DNA from: Sporosarcina limicola
GTDB lineage: Bacteria; Bacillota; Bacilli; Bacillales_A; Planococcaceae
Reading direction: 5' to 3'
DNA: 64,000 bases
Assembly (NCBI RefSeq): GCF_014873855.1
Contig: NZ_JADBEL010000010.1
Coordinates: forward strand, 62,001-126,000
Made by a program: the position numbers and the translations under genes. The notes under the pieces were generated by a model. That model had not been told where the DNA came from and searched no databases. It worked only from the letters and a program-made list of their open reading frames with translations. Below are positions 37,753-48,441 of this stretch, one piece after another. Every line of letters begins with the position of its first letter. Within the stretch, counting starts at the first letter, position 1.

Positions 37753-37790
37753 TCAACCTTATGAGAAGTCAAGGTAGTAAAAAGTAAATA

Positions 37791-37835
37791 AAAAATGCCT
37801 CGAAGTTGGAAAATTCACTTCGAGGCATTTTTTCA
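37791..37835 (+). terminator. Terminator of the TVP38-family gene
   Basis: AAAAATGCCTCGAAGT pairs with ACTTCGAGGCATTTTT, then more T. It is also usable on the minus strand. Confidence 0.88.
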
Positions 37836-37968
37836 TTAGTAACTCACTGAAGGTTGCCCAGTCGTACCGTGACTTTTTAGCAAATAGCCCTTTAATTCCA
37901 GATTTATAAGAAAGTACAACCCAGAATATATTGATTGGGATGCTTAAAGGATATGGTGGTAATTCAAG

Positions 37969-38100
37969 TATTGGGAATAGGTTCCCGCACCAGATGGGCC
38001 AAGAATTCCAAAAATTTCTCCAGAAGCAATTTTGAAATCCATCCCTTTAATTCTTTGGATCACTTTTCTTCGGCGAGAAAGAGGATTCCTTGCATCTTCT
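37969..38100 (-). pseudogene. ABC-transporter ATPase fragment cut off inside Walker A
   Basis: Read on the minus strand, 38090-37990 encodes NPLSRRRKVIQRIKGMDF, KIASGEIFGILGPSGAG. The last part is the ABC ATPase beta-strand and Walker A (GPSGAGK(S/T)T), but the lysine is replaced by unrelated sequence and a stop follows 12 codons later. Only about 40 residues remain of a normal 230 or more. The upstream end meets the transposase fragment. Minus-strand sequence beyond, to about 37840, is also open in another frame and may be a second gene fragment that I could not identify. Confidence 0.7.
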
Positions 38101-38815
38101 TAAAATGGTCGACATTTGTGAACGTGTTGCATTTATCGTAAACGTCATTGAAACAATTGCTTTAAAACATGACGGACCTATAGGTGAAGGGTTAGTAGAC
38201 AAGCGTTTCGTGCTTGTGGAAGACCGCGCCTATTTAAAAATCAAACGCATCGATCAGTTTGTTTTAGATAAACAGGATTTTGTCATCCGTATGAAAGAAA
38301 ATAGCGAGTTATCCAGTATCAAATCACTTCGACGCATGCCACCAAAGGACTCAAACGTCACGCGGGACATGACCTGTCTTCTAGGCACGGTTCAATCGCG
38401 TTCGGAAATACGTCATCGTGTCGTCTTTTTTAAAGATAACGATGGAAATGAAATACGTGTAGCGACAAGTCTTTTTAATGTATCCGCCGAAGTAGTCGCA
38501 GACATGTATAAAGCACGCTGGGGAATTGAGTCTTTTTTTCGCTGGATTAAACAAAGCCTGAATGTGCCAGTGTTAGTTGGCACGACTGAAAATGCAGTGT
38601 TTAGTCAGCTGTTTGCGGCGCTAATCGCATATGTACTACTAATCTGGCTTCACCAACAGACAAAGGCCTTAATTTATAGACCAAAACGATCGCCTACGTC
38701 TTTTCTACGAATGCTTCTGGAGGACACACTACCATTGATTTGGAAGGATACGATGGCTTTCTTTCTGTATAATTACTTTGCAAGTGACAGGACTTGTCTA
38801 CCTATTTCTGGATAA
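38090..38815 (+). pseudogene. IS4-family transposase, 5'-truncated fragment
   Basis: About 220 C-terminal residues of a DDE transposase. ERFVLVEDRAY-like sequence (KRFVLVEDRAYLKIKRIDQFV) holds the second Asp, and the IS4 signature Y-(2)-R-(3)-E-(6)-K is intact as MYKARWGIESFFRWIKQ. The first catalytic Asp and the N-terminal DNA-binding domain are missing; homology seems to begin near residue 25 (TIALKHDG). It is therefore inactive. The 5' break coincides with the ABC-ATPase fragment at about 38100. No clean terminal inverted repeats were identified. Confidence 0.85.
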
Positions 38816-39111
38816 TCAACACGTTTGGGCTTTTTTAGTACTTTCGATTGAAGCGTTTACTATTAAATATCGTCAACGTCTTTTGTAAAATATACACAGG
38901 ATCTCATCCGTTCCACATAATTTAATAGATGTATAGTATTGTCTCTGAAATTTCTTCACTTCGTCACGACCATTCATCTCAATAAAAAAACGTAAATAGG
39001 AATTAATTCCTTCCAAATAGAGCAGAGTATGGGTGAGATACCCTATTCAAGATGAATCATCCCACAAGTTGCTTTAAATAAGTTCCATCAAATTAAAGAG
39101 GAGGCTATCAT
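38816..39111. other. Intergenic region before catalase
   Basis: 296 AT-rich bases with no coding signal. A PerR box (TTATAATNATTATAA type) was looked for because catalase genes often have one, but no good match was seen. It probably contains leftover IS sequence followed by the catalase promoter. Confidence 0.4.
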
Positions 39112-40707
39112 TTGTCAGATGATCTATCCAATAACAAGTTGAATGAAGAACAAGAAGACACATTGACGAATAGACAGGGACATCCTGTTACAAACAACCA
39201 AAATCTAAGAACTGTCGGCAATCGAGGCCCTGCAGTGTTGGAGAATTATGATTTTCTAGAAAAAATCAGCCATTTTGACAGGGAACGAATTCCTGAACGT
39301 GTCGTTCACGCACGTGGCGCCGGCGCACATGGCTATTTTCAAGCATACGGAACAGTAGGTGACGAACCGGTTTCGAAGTATACACGCGCAAAGCTTTTTC
39401 AGGAAAAAGGGAAACAGACGCCTGTTTTCGTGCGCTTTTCATCCGTTATACACGGCGGCCATTCTCCTGAAACTCTTCGTGATCCCCGTGGATTTGCCGT
39501 GAAGTTTTATACAGAAGATGGAAACTGGGATCTCGTCGGAAATAACCTGAAAATATTCTTTATCCGTGATGCGATTAAGTTTCCTGACATGATTCATGCC
39601 TTTAAACCAGACCCAATTACGAATATTCAGGATAGCGAACGTTTTTTTGACTTTTGCGCCAGCTCTCCTGAATCATTCCATATGGTGACATTCGTTTATT
39701 CCCCTTGGGGTATCCCCGCTAACTATCGCATGATGCAAGGCTCTGGTGTCAATACGTATAAATGGGTGAACCAAAAAGGTGTTGCAGTACTTGTCAAGTA
39801 TCATTGGGAACCGAAGCAAGGTATTAAAAACTTGACCCAACAAGAAGCAAGTGAAATCCAAGGAACAAGTTTCAATCATGCGACACAAGATTTATATGAT
39901 GCAATCAAAGAGGGTGATTATCCTGAATGGGAGTTGTTAGTCCAAATTATGAGCGACGACGAACATTCTGAACTTGATTTCGATCCGCTTGACGATACGA
40001 AGCTTTGGCCAGAAGACCAGTTCCCTTGGCTGCCGGTCGGAAAAATGACTTTAAACAAAAACCCTGAAGATTACTTCACTGAAGTGGAACAAGTTGCATT
40101 CGGTACAGGTGTCCTTGTCGATGGTCTCGATTTTTCTGATGATAAAATGCTTCAAGGACGAACTTTCTCATACTCTGATACGCAACGTCATCGCGTTGGT
40201 GCCAACTATTTGCAACTACCCATCAATTCTCCAAAAAAACGGGTCGTAACGAATCAGAATGGGGGACAGATGCAATATAAACTGGACCGGGCTCCAGGTC
40301 AGAACCCTCATATTAACTATGAGCCGTCGATCTTGGGCGGATTAAAAGAGGCTGTACAAGATGGAATAGAACACACACCTTATATTGAAGGTAACCTCGT
40401 ACGGGAGTCTATCGACCGGCAAAGCAATACAAAACAAGCTGGAGAAACATACCGGATGTTTGAAGAATGGGAACGAGCAGATTTGATTTCAAACTTAGTG
40501 TCAGACCTTTCAAGTTGTGATCAACGCATTCAAGATAAAATGATTGCTCTTGCTGAAGAGGCTGATGAAGAATACGGGCGTCGTTTACGTGAAGGCTTGG
40601 CGCAAACATCAACAAAAGGCTCAAGTCAAAAACCACTCGGAAATAGAGATGGCAACAAAGCACCTGACGAAGCAGTGAAAAAAGGCCATGACGCCGATCC
40701 GTATTAA
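39112..40707 (+). CDS. katA: Haem catalase
   Basis: A 531-residue monofunctional catalase. [22 protein letters not shown] contains the distal catalytic His, and [32 protein letters not shown] and [12 protein letters not shown] follow in family order. [13 protein letters not shown] carries the proximal haem-ligand Tyr. A hydrophilic tail of about 35 residues extends past the usual end. It splits hydrogen peroxide to water and oxygen in the cytoplasm. The start is TTG after AAAGAGGAGG. It is a single-gene unit with its own terminator, next to an IS remnant, so acquisition or relocation is possible. Confidence 0.93.
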   Translation: MSDDLSNNKLNEEQEDTLTNRQGHPVTNNQNLRTVGNRGPAVLENYDFLEKISHFDRERIPERVVHARGAGAHGYFQAYGTVGDEPVSKYTRAKLFQEKGKQTPVFVRFSSVIHGGHSPETLRDPRGFAVKFYTEDGNWDLVGNNLKIFFIRDAIKFPDMIHAFKPDPITNIQDSERFFDFCASSPESFHMVTFVYSPWGIPANYRMMQGSGVNTYKWVNQKGVAVLVKYHWEPKQGIKNLTQQEASEIQGTSFNHATQDLYDAIKEGDYPEWELLVQIMSDDEHSELDFDPLDDTKLWPEDQFPWLPVGKMTLNKNPEDYFTEVEQVAFGTGVLVDGLDFSDDKMLQGRTFSYSDTQRHRVGANYLQLPINSPKKRVVTNQNGGQMQYKLDRAPGQNPHINYEPSILGGLKEAVQDGIEHTPYIEGNLVRESIDRQSNTKQAGETYRMFEEWERADLISNLVSDLSSCDQRIQDKMIALAEEADEEYGRRLREGLAQTSTKGSSQKPLGNRDGNKAPDEAVKKGHDADPY

Positions 40708-40708
40708 T

Positions 40709-40757
40709 AAAACAGCCCACTCAATGGGGAAAATCCATTTGAGTGGGCTGTTTTATT
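40709..40757 (+). terminator. Terminator of the catalase gene
   Basis: AAAACAGCCCACTCAA pairs with TTGAGTGGGCTGTTTT, with an inner TGG/CCA pairing. The flanks are T-rich on both strands. Confidence 0.92.
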
Positions 40758-41012
40758 TTATGTTGTTCTCCCAGGTGTTTTCAAAAAAGTCTACATCATA
40801 ATGTGAGATGATTGAGGAAGTGTATGGTAAGGAGACATAAAAGGAACGATTACTTTCAACATCCGATAAATTAGATAAATTGAATTCGACCTAGCCTATT
40901 ATGTTCTACGGGTGAATGTAGCTATACTCGATGAAATGAAAAATAACACAACTCATTTAATTAGTTCCTGTCATCCTCATCTTTCTGTACAATAGAAAGA
41001 AAGGATGACTGA
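40758..41012. other. Intergenic region with a possible promoter for addBA
   Basis: No gene is seen. TACAAT at 40989-40995 with a weak TTCCTG 17 bases upstream is the only promoter-like pair and sits in a CTTTCT/AGAAAG dyad. If used, the addBA transcript would carry the 200-base repeat that follows as its leader. Confidence 0.3.
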
Positions 41013-41240
41013 AGTTAAAGTCCTACGGATGCCACGGATTTTGAAAGGAGTCAATTGAGCAAGGTGGGGCCTGCGTGAGGGCCTGCACGATGTAGGTCAT
41101 GTCGACAATGCCACAGGACGTGGCGTTTTTGGCGATGCAGGTCAGTTAGCAGGGAGGAATTGAATTTCGTTCCTCCTTATTGTCGCAAGGATGCGACGTT
41201 CTTAGGCTAACTTCCTTACTTGATCCGTATTTGATTTGAA
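41013..41240. repeat. Composite dispersed repeat, one element apparently nested in another
   Basis: The outer parts, AAGTTAAAGTCCTACGGATG (and following CCACGGATTTTGAAAG) at the left and CCGTATTTGATTTG at the right, match the 14.25-kb copy. Between them lies an unrelated block with CCTGCACGATGTAGGTC, CCACAGGACGTGG, GGAGGAATTGAA/GTTCCTCC and GTCGCAAGGATGCGAC palindromes, which resembles the 0.8-kb element. It ends 15 bases before the addB start. Confidence 0.65.
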
Positions 41241-41255
41241 AAGGAGGGAACCAAT

Positions 41256-44200
41256 ATGTCATTACGTTTCATTACCGGCAGGTCCGGAGCGGGGAAAACA
41301 ACGTTCATCAAGCGGGAGATTGCAGCTGAGCTGGCACGGAATCCGGTGGGTGCACCGATTGTTGTCATTGTACCTGATCAGATGTCGTTTTCGATGGAGC
41401 ATAGCTTATCAACCAATTTTGGACTAAAAGGAATCATTCGCGCCCAAGTGTTGACATTCAAGCGTCTGGCGTGGCGAATACTTCAGGAAACTGGCGGCAT
41501 CACGCGTAAGGAAGTGGATGGTTTTGGCTATCGAATGCTTGTCCGAAGTGTTTTAGAAGACAATCGAGATGAATTCAAATTGTTTAGACAGGCTACGAGT
41601 AAAAGAGGATTCACGGAACAAATCGGGGTTCTTATGAAGGAGTTCAGCCGCTATTGTTTGAACCATCAAACGATGAGTAATCTTCATGACGAACTTGTCG
41701 CAATAGGCGCACCTCGTACGTTGCTGGACAAAGCGAGTGATTTAGCACTACTACTTACCAAAATTGAAGAGCGTCTTGGGACGTCTTATGTCGATAGTGA
41801 GGGACATCTTGTCTTGCTCGCTGCGCAAATTAAACATGCGGACCTGCTAAAAGGGGCCGACATCTATATAGATGGTTTTGAAAACTTCACGACGCGGGAA
41901 CATGAAATCGTACTAGAGCTGATGAAACATGCAAACCGGGTGACAGTCGTTTTACCGATGGAGGGTGCGCAATCGGGCTTTGGCGATCATGAACTATTTT
42001 TCAACCCAGTACGGACGTCACTTAAGTTGCGCGAACTTGCGCGCGTCGAATCTGTTGAAGTGGAAGAGGATGTTTATTTGTCTGAACGCCATCGCTTTTT
42101 GAATGATGACCTCAAGCATTTCGAGGCGGAGTTTGATCACTATCCAGCTCAGGGAAAAGCGTGTGAAGGGGCAGTTGTTCTTATTGAAGCGGCGGATCGT
42201 CGTGCGGAAATCCATGCCGTTGCGCGAAACATTCGAGAGTTGATGATTAATGGAAAACGCTATAAAGATATCGCCATTCTCTACAGACAACCTGAAAAGT
42301 ATGATGAGCTGATTGAGACAATTTTCTCGCAATATGATATACCGGTGTTTATTAGCCAGAAAAAGCCGATGTTGCATCATCCACTTATCGAGTTTTCGCG
42401 TTCTGTTTTAGAGGCTGTTACTTCGGGTTGGTCCTATGAAACCGTATTTCGTGCTGTGAAGACAGACCTCTTTTTTCCACATCGGGAAGAGAAGCTAGTA
42501 TGGCGTGACCGTGCGGATCGTCTTGAAAACTATGTGCTAGCTCATGGGATTTACGGAAAGCGTTGGTTTGATGAAGACCGTTGGCGTGTGAAAAAATACC
42601 GTGGACTTGAACTGTATACGGATGTACAAACCGACGAAGAACGTGCAATGGAGCAAGAATTACATCAAGTGCGCAATGTAATCTGTGAACCTCTTGCTAG
42701 ATTTGAAGCAGGGCTAAAAGGTTCGAAAAATGGCCGCGATGTAGCGGAAGCGCTGTTTCTATTTATGGAAGAGCTTCATGTGTTCGACAAAATTATCGAC
42801 CTGCGTGCGGAGGAAGAACGTGCAGGCAGATTGCTTGGCGCAACGGAACACGAACAGGCATGGAACAGCTGGATTAACGTCTTAGATCAGTTCGTTCTGA
42901 TGTTTGGAGATAAAAAGATGGAACCGAAAGAAGCTGCGCGTATTTTGGATGAAGGCTTCGACTCGCTTGAATTCGCACGTATTCCGCCATCGCTTGACCA
43001 AGTAACGGTAACGACGGTTGAAATTTCAGGTTTGATGGAAATTGACGCGGTTTTCGTTATTGGTGTCAATGACGGCGTACTACCGAAACGGATTGATAAT
43101 GAAGGGATTCTATCAGATGCGGATCGAGAATGGTTCACGGGATTAGGGTTTGAGCTTGCGCCAACGTCGAAAATGAAATTGATGGATGAGACCTATATGG
43201 TGTACCGCGCATTTACGTCGCCACGTGAACAACTTTTTGTGTCCTATCCGATTGCGGACGGGGAAGGAAAAGCACTTCTTCCGTCGCTTTACGTGCCGAG
43301 GATTCAGCAACTTCTCCCAGGTATCGAAACGAAAGTAGCTGTAACGGATCCTTCCGAACTTGCTATAGAAGCGAATCAATTCGATTATATTAGCCATCCG
43401 CGGGCAGCACTTCCGTATGCTTCGATGAAGTTAAAAGTAGCTGATCAATCAGGTGTGTTGGAACGTGAATGGCAAGCGGTGATGGCTTATTACGAAGAGG
43501 ATCCGTATTGGTCTTCCGTATTCAGTCATATTATTCGTCCGATGAAGGAAAGCAAGGAAACAGACCGACTTCGACCTGAATTGACAGCGGGTCTCTACGG
43601 GGAATCCTTTGTCTCCAGTGTGTCGCGTATCGAGTCGTATTATAGTTGTCCTTTCCAACATTATGCCTCCTACGGACTGGGTCTTCGAGAGAGATCAGAG
43701 TTCACACTTGAAGCACCAGCGATTGGAGATTTATTCCACGCTGCGCTGAAATGGGTGTCTGATGAAGTGATGCGCCTAGACAAATCGTGGTCAGAGCTAA
43801 CGAAAGAGGAATGCTGGAAGTTGGCAAGGGAAGCGGTAGAAGACATCACACCTTACTTCTTCAACCGAATTTTATTGTCGACGAGCCGTTATGTATATAT
43901 CAAACGAAAGCTGATGCATATCCTTCAACGAACGATTTATTCACTTAACACACAAGCCAAATCGACCGTATTCAAGCCAGTTGCCATTGAAGCAGGATTC
44001 GGGTTAGGAGAGGAACTTCCCGCACTTGAAATTCCGTTGCGCCGTGGCAATTCGATGAAACTACGTGGCAGAATTGACCGGGTCGATGCATCGGAAATTG
44101 GTGGTAAAAACTATATTCGCGTGGTTGATTATAAATCATCAGCACGTGCACTTGATTTGACGGAAGTGTATTATGGTTTGTCATTGCAAATGATGACATA

Positions 44201-44753
44201 TCTTGACGTGGCGCTTGAAAATTCGGATGAGTGGCTTGGGATAAAAGCCGATCCCGCGGGCGTGTTGTACATGCACATCCATAATCCGATGATCCGGCCA
44301 GGCACAGAGTTAACGGCTGTCCAATTGGAAGATGAAATTGCAAAATCCTATAAGATGAGGGGCTATCTGCTCGAACATCCTGAAGTCGCTGTGGGTATGG
44401 ATGTGGATATTGGACGATCATCGGCTATCATTCCGGCGGCACTCAAGACGGATGGGGCGTTTACCAAGGCGTCAAAAGTGCTGTCCGCAGATGATATGCA
44501 AATGATGCGTTCATTCGTTCGAACACGGCATCAGAAGGCGGGAGATGCCATGTTGGCAGGGGATACGCGCGTCTATCCGTATAAATTACGTGATAAGATG
44601 CCTTGCCAATTCTGTCCTTATCGTTCGGTTTGCCAATTCGACCCAACAGACCCGTCTTCAACACATAGACCTTATACTGAAATGGAACCCGAGCAATCCC
44701 TTGAAAAAATGCGTAAGGAGGTGGCGGATGATGCATATACCCGTGAAACCTGA
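41256..44753 (+). CDS. addB: ATP-dependent helicase/nuclease subunit B, AddB
   Basis: A 1165-residue subunit of the AddAB double-strand-break resection enzyme. Walker A GRSGAGKTT is at residues 8-16. The C-terminal RecB-like nuclease has VVDYKSS near residue 958, and the four-cysteine iron-sulfur motif is complete: one Cys at about 798 (SCPFQHY) and three near 1117-1126 (CQFCPYRSVC). In B. subtilis AddB carries the Chi-recognising pseudo-helicase and one of the two nucleases. The ATG follows AAAAGGAGGG. addA overlaps its end by 26 bases. Confidence 0.96.
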   Translation: MSLRFITGRSGAGKTTFIKREIAAELARNPVGAPIVVIVPDQMSFSMEHSLSTNFGLKGIIRAQVLTFKRLAWRILQETGGITRKEVDGFGYRMLVRSVLEDNRDEFKLFRQATSKRGFTEQIGVLMKEFSRYCLNHQTMSNLHDELVAIGAPRTLLDKASDLALLLTKIEERLGTSYVDSEGHLVLLAAQIKHADLLKGADIYIDGFENFTTREHEIVLELMKHANRVTVVLPMEGAQSGFGDHELFFNPVRTSLKLRELARVESVEVEEDVYLSERHRFLNDDLKHFEAEFDHYPAQGKACEGAVVLIEAADRRAEIHAVARNIRELMINGKRYKDIAILYRQPEKYDELIETIFSQYDIPVFISQKKPMLHHPLIEFSRSVLEAVTSGWSYETVFRAVKTDLFFPHREEKLVWRDRADRLENYVLAHGIYGKRWFDEDRWRVKKYRGLELYTDVQTDEERAMEQELHQVRNVICEPLARFEAGLKGSKNGRDVAEALFLFMEELHVFDKIIDLRAEEERAGRLLGATEHEQAWNSWINVLDQFVLMFGDKKMEPKEAARILDEGFDSLEFARIPPSLDQVTVTTVEISGLMEIDAVFVIGVNDGVLPKRIDNEGILSDADREWFTGLGFELAPTSKMKLMDETYMVYRAFTSPREQLFVSYPIADGEGKALLPSLYVPRIQQLLPGIETKVAVTDPSELAIEANQFDYISHPRAALPYASMKLKVADQSGVLEREWQAVMAYYEEDPYWSSVFSHIIRPMKESKETDRLRPELTAGLYGESFVSSVSRIESYYSCPFQHYASYGLGLRERSEFTLEAPAIGDLFHAALKWVSDEVMRLDKSWSELTKEECWKLAREAVEDITPYFFNRILLSTSRYVYIKRKLMHILQRTIYSLNTQAKSTVFKPVAIEAGFGLGEELPALEIPLRRGNSMKLRGRIDRVDASEIGGKNYIRVVDYKSSARALDLTEVYYGLSLQMMTYLDVALENSDEWLGIKADPAGVLYMHIHNPMIRPGTELTAVQLEDEIAKSYKMRGYLLEHPEVAVGMDVDIGRSSAIIPAALKTDGAFTKASKVLSADDMQMMRSFVRTRHQKAGDAMLAGDTRVYPYKLRDKMPCQFCPYRSVCQFDPTDPSSTHRPYTEMEPEQSLEKMRKEVADDAYTRET

Positions 44754-47700
44754 AGGACTGACATTTACAGATGCACAGTGGAAGGCGATTTGGGCGACAG
44801 GGAAAGATGTCCTTGTTTCCGCTGCTGCCGGTTCGGGAAAGACGAAAGTATTGATCACACGGATGACTGAAAAAGTATTGGATGAAAAGAATCCAATTGA
44901 TGTCGATGAATTGCTTGTTGTTACATTTACGAATGCGTCCGCTGCGGAAATGCGGCATCGGATGGCGGAGGCGTTAGAAGAGGCGATTGTTGCTAAACCG
45001 GAGTCTGTCCATTTACGGAGACAGCTGAATTTATTGAACAAAGCACAGATTTCAACCATGCACTCATTTTGTCTGAATGTTGTCCGTCAGTATGCCTATT
45101 TACTCGATGTCGATCCGGGATTCCGCATTGCGGATAGTACGGAGGCAGCGCTGCTACGTGACGATACGATTGGGGCAGTGCTTGAAGAAGCGTATAGTGC
45201 TGACAATCCTGAGGCGATGTACCGACTTGCAGATAGCTTCACGTCAGACCGCAATGACCAGGCGATTGAGACGCTTATCGACCGGTTATACGATTATTCA
45301 CGCGTCCATCCCTCACCGGAACGATGGCTGCGTCTTATTCCACTGCAATATGAGATTGATGGCGTGACGGCAATTGATGATTTAGATTTTATCGGACCGT
45401 TGACAACAGCGATCCGTCATACGCTTGAAGAAGCAGCAGCATTGACGCACGAAATGAGCCGGATTGCGTTTATGCCTGATGGACCGGAACCGCTTGTTGC
45501 AACTGCGGAAGCGGATATGCTGTGGATTAATGAAGCAATTTATCGTATGACAGCAGGTACATGGGAAACAACCTATGAATTTTTCGGTTCTCTTAAATGG
45601 ACGAAGGCGGGAACGATTCGTAAAGATTCCTGTGATGAAGAACTTGCGAAACGTGCGAAGGCACTCCGTGATGCGGTGAAGAAGATTATTAATACAGTAA
45701 AAGATTCCTATTTCACAAGAACGCCGACCCGTTTGCTTGATGAAATCCGTTTAATGGCTCCGACGATGCATACATTAATCGACCTTGTCATTGAATTCGG
45801 CAAGCGTTATGAGCAAGTGAAAGTTGACCGGGGTATCGTTGATTTCTCGGATTTAGAGCATTATGCACTTCGGATTTTATCGGTAGAAGAGGATGGGAAA
45901 CTTGTTCCTTCCGATATCGCAATTGACTATCGAAAGCGCTTTTCAGAAGTGTTAGTCGATGAATACCAAGATGTTAACAGGTTGCAGGAGTCGCTTATTC
46001 AGCTGGTGAAGCGTGGCGGGGAGCAGGATGGTAACTTATTCATGGTAGGGGACGTCAAGCAATCGATTTACCGATTCCGTCTTGCTGAGCCAATGTTATT
46101 TCTCGGGAAATATAATCGATTTACGGATATGGATGGCGAACAGGGTCTGAAAATCGATTTAAATGCAAACTTCCGAAGTCGAAAAGAGGTACTCGATGCG
46201 ACAAATTTCATCTTCTCTCAAATTATGGGATCTCGTGTAGGTGAAATTGATTATGATGAAGCGGCGGCATTGAAGTACGGGGCGAAGTATCCGGAAAAAG
46301 CGGTGTCGGCAGGATTGACGCTTCTTTACGACGAACAAGAAGACGAAGAAGTGGTGGATGGCGCATCAGAACTTGAAGGACAAAGCTTGAAAAGTTCGCA
46401 GGCAGAAGCGCGCTTCATGATTAGAAAGATTAAAGAACTGATTGCATCTGGTGCGGAAGTAGCCGATGCCTTTAGTGCTGAAAAGCGCCCGCTTGAATAC
46501 CGAGATATTGTTATCTTGATGCGGTCGATGACATGGTCGGGTGAGATTGCAGAAGAGTTCAAGCTGGCGGGTATCCCGTTGTACGCGGAGTTATCACGCG
46601 GTTATTTTGACGCACTTGAAGTGATGATTATGATGAATACGCTGCGTGTTATCGACAATCCGTATCAAGATATCCCGCTTGCGTCTGTTCTACGCGCACC
46701 GTTTATTGGCATGACAGAAAATGAGTTGGCGCAAGTAAGGCTTGCGGGGAAAAATATGTCGTTCTATGAGGCGTTGACATGTTTTGTCAACAGTGATGGG
46801 ACGGGTATTGCACCCGAAACACAGGTGAAATTGCAACGTTTCTTCGTCCAGTTAGAAGACTGGCGCAATTTAGCTCGGCGTGGGTCGTTATCCGAACTGA
46901 TCTGGCAAGTGTATTCGGATACGCATTATTATGAAATGGTTGGTGCGATGCCAAACGGCAAACAACGCCAGGCGAATCTCCGTGCGCTTCATGACCGTGC
47001 CATTGATTATGAAAAGACTTCGTTCCGCGGGTTATTTCGTTTCTTACGTTTTATTGATCGTATGAGAAAGCGCGGCGATGATTTGGGGGCGGCACGTTCA
47101 CTTAGTGAGAAGGAAGATGTTGTTCGGCTGATGACGATTCATTCATCAAAAGGATTGGAATTTCCTTATGTCTTCATTGCGGGGTCGGGTCGGAAGTTCA
47201 ATAAGATGGATTTCAATGAACCGTATTTGTTTGACCAACATTTCGGGCTTGCGGTGAAGGCGGTTGATCCGGATAATCGAATTATGTATACATCACTGCC
47301 TTTCCTTGCGATGAAAGAAAAGAAGGAACTTGAAATGCGTGCGGAAGAGATGCGTGTTTTGTACGTGGCGATGACGCGGGCAAAAGAGCATCTGGAGATT
47401 ATTGGTTCTGTGAAGGATATTGAGAAAACGATTGTGAAATGGCAAGATGCCCAGCTTATTGAACCTGGACTGATGCTGCCGGAATATACTCGGTCACGCG
47501 CAAATGGCTATCTCGATTGGATTGGACCGGCTGTTGCAAGACATATGGCGTTCGGGAAATTTGGCGTTATCCAGGGCGGCCAGTCAGTCACGGACCCTTC
47601 TGTTTGGCAGATTGATGCATTACCCGTCTCTGCATTGTTTGATAGTGTAGAGGAGACGCCCGAAGAGACCGAGTCCATTAAAGATGTCGTTCCGATTGCG

Positions 47701-48441
47701 GAAGTGGATGAAAGAATTTTGGCGGAAGTGAAACGTATGTTTGATTCAAATTACCCTTTTCAAGCGTCGGTAACAAAGAAATCCAAGCAAACTGTAAGTG
47801 AATTGAAGCGGTTGGCTCTGCTTGAGCAAGAGGTAAATGGCGAAGATCCATTCTTGCAAAAAAAGGATGAAGTAAGTACGGCATATCTTCACAACCGTCC
47901 GGCATTTATGCAATCGCGTTCATTGTCCGCAGCGGAAATCGGGACATCGATGCATACGATTATGCAACATATTGCTATCGAAAAAGAAAGTACAGTTACT
48001 GAGGTTGAACAGTTGCTTTTGGAATTAACGGAGCGCCAATTACTCACTGCTGAAGAGGCGAAAGCCGTCGATGTCAATAAAGTCTCGAACTTTTTCAAAA
48101 CGTCGATTGCCAAACGGCTTATGGTAGCAAAACAAGTGGCGCGGGAATTGCCATTCACGTATGCTTATGATAACGAAGATGGTGATTATCAACTATTGCA
48201 GGGGATTGCGGATTGTTTATTCGAAGAGCAAGATGGTTGGGTGCTGCTCGATTACAAAACAGATCGCGTTCTAGGTAGATACGGTTCTGATGAACAGGCG
48301 GATGCGGAGATGCAGAAGCGCTACGGAATCCAGTTGAATTTATATAAGAAGGCAATTGAAGAGGTTATGAAAATCACGATTAAAGAGATGGTGCTCTATT
48401 TGTTTGACGGGGAGAGAACCGTGCAGATTCAGGGGGAATGA
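44728..48441 (+). CDS. addA: ATP-dependent helicase/nuclease subunit A, AddA
   Basis: A 1237-residue UvrD/Rep-type 3'-5' helicase fused to a RecB-family nuclease. Walker A AAAGSGKT lies at residues 32-39, Walker B LVDEYQDVN near 413, GDVKQSIYRFR is motif III, MTIHSSKGLEFPYVF motif V and LYVAMTRAKEHL motif VI. The nuclease core LLDYKTDR lies near the C-terminus. The frame extends upstream, but the ATG pair at 44728/44731 follows AAGGAGG within the addB end and gives the usual N-terminus; either ATG could be used. It acts with AddB in recombinational repair. Confidence 0.96.
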   Translation: MMHIPVKPEGLTFTDAQWKAIWATGKDVLVSAAAGSGKTKVLITRMTEKVLDEKNPIDVDELLVVTFTNASAAEMRHRMAEALEEAIVAKPESVHLRRQLNLLNKAQISTMHSFCLNVVRQYAYLLDVDPGFRIADSTEAALLRDDTIGAVLEEAYSADNPEAMYRLADSFTSDRNDQAIETLIDRLYDYSRVHPSPERWLRLIPLQYEIDGVTAIDDLDFIGPLTTAIRHTLEEAAALTHEMSRIAFMPDGPEPLVATAEADMLWINEAIYRMTAGTWETTYEFFGSLKWTKAGTIRKDSCDEELAKRAKALRDAVKKIINTVKDSYFTRTPTRLLDEIRLMAPTMHTLIDLVIEFGKRYEQVKVDRGIVDFSDLEHYALRILSVEEDGKLVPSDIAIDYRKRFSEVLVDEYQDVNRLQESLIQLVKRGGEQDGNLFMVGDVKQSIYRFRLAEPMLFLGKYNRFTDMDGEQGLKIDLNANFRSRKEVLDATNFIFSQIMGSRVGEIDYDEAAALKYGAKYPEKAVSAGLTLLYDEQEDEEVVDGASELEGQSLKSSQAEARFMIRKIKELIASGAEVADAFSAEKRPLEYRDIVILMRSMTWSGEIAEEFKLAGIPLYAELSRGYFDALEVMIMMNTLRVIDNPYQDIPLASVLRAPFIGMTENELAQVRLAGKNMSFYEALTCFVNSDGTGIAPETQVKLQRFFVQLEDWRNLARRGSLSELIWQVYSDTHYYEMVGAMPNGKQRQANLRALHDRAIDYEKTSFRGLFRFLRFIDRMRKRGDDLGAARSLSEKEDVVRLMTIHSSKGLEFPYVFIAGSGRKFNKMDFNEPYLFDQHFGLAVKAVDPDNRIMYTSLPFLAMKEKKELEMRAEEMRVLYVAMTRAKEHLEIIGSVKDIEKTIVKWQDAQLIEPGLMLPEYTRSRANGYLDWIGPAVARHMAFGKFGVIQGGQSVTDPSVWQIDALPVSALFDSVEETPEETESIKDVVPIAEVDERILAEVKRMFDSNYPFQASVTKKSKQTVSELKRLALLEQEVNGEDPFLQKKDEVSTAYLHNRPAFMQSRSLSAAEIGTSMHTIMQHIAIEKESTVTEVEQLLLELTERQLLTAEEAKAVDVNKVSNFFKTSIAKRLMVAKQVARELPFTYAYDNEDGDYQLLQGIADCLFEEQDGWVLLDYKTDRVLGRYGSDEQADAEMQKRYGIQLNLYKKAIEEVMKITIKEMVLYLFDGERTVQIQGE

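Noticed and set aside
38816..39111. PerR box or Fur box before catalase
   Set aside because: Searched by eye for TTATAATNATTATAA-like dyads; only AT-rich near-misses were found.
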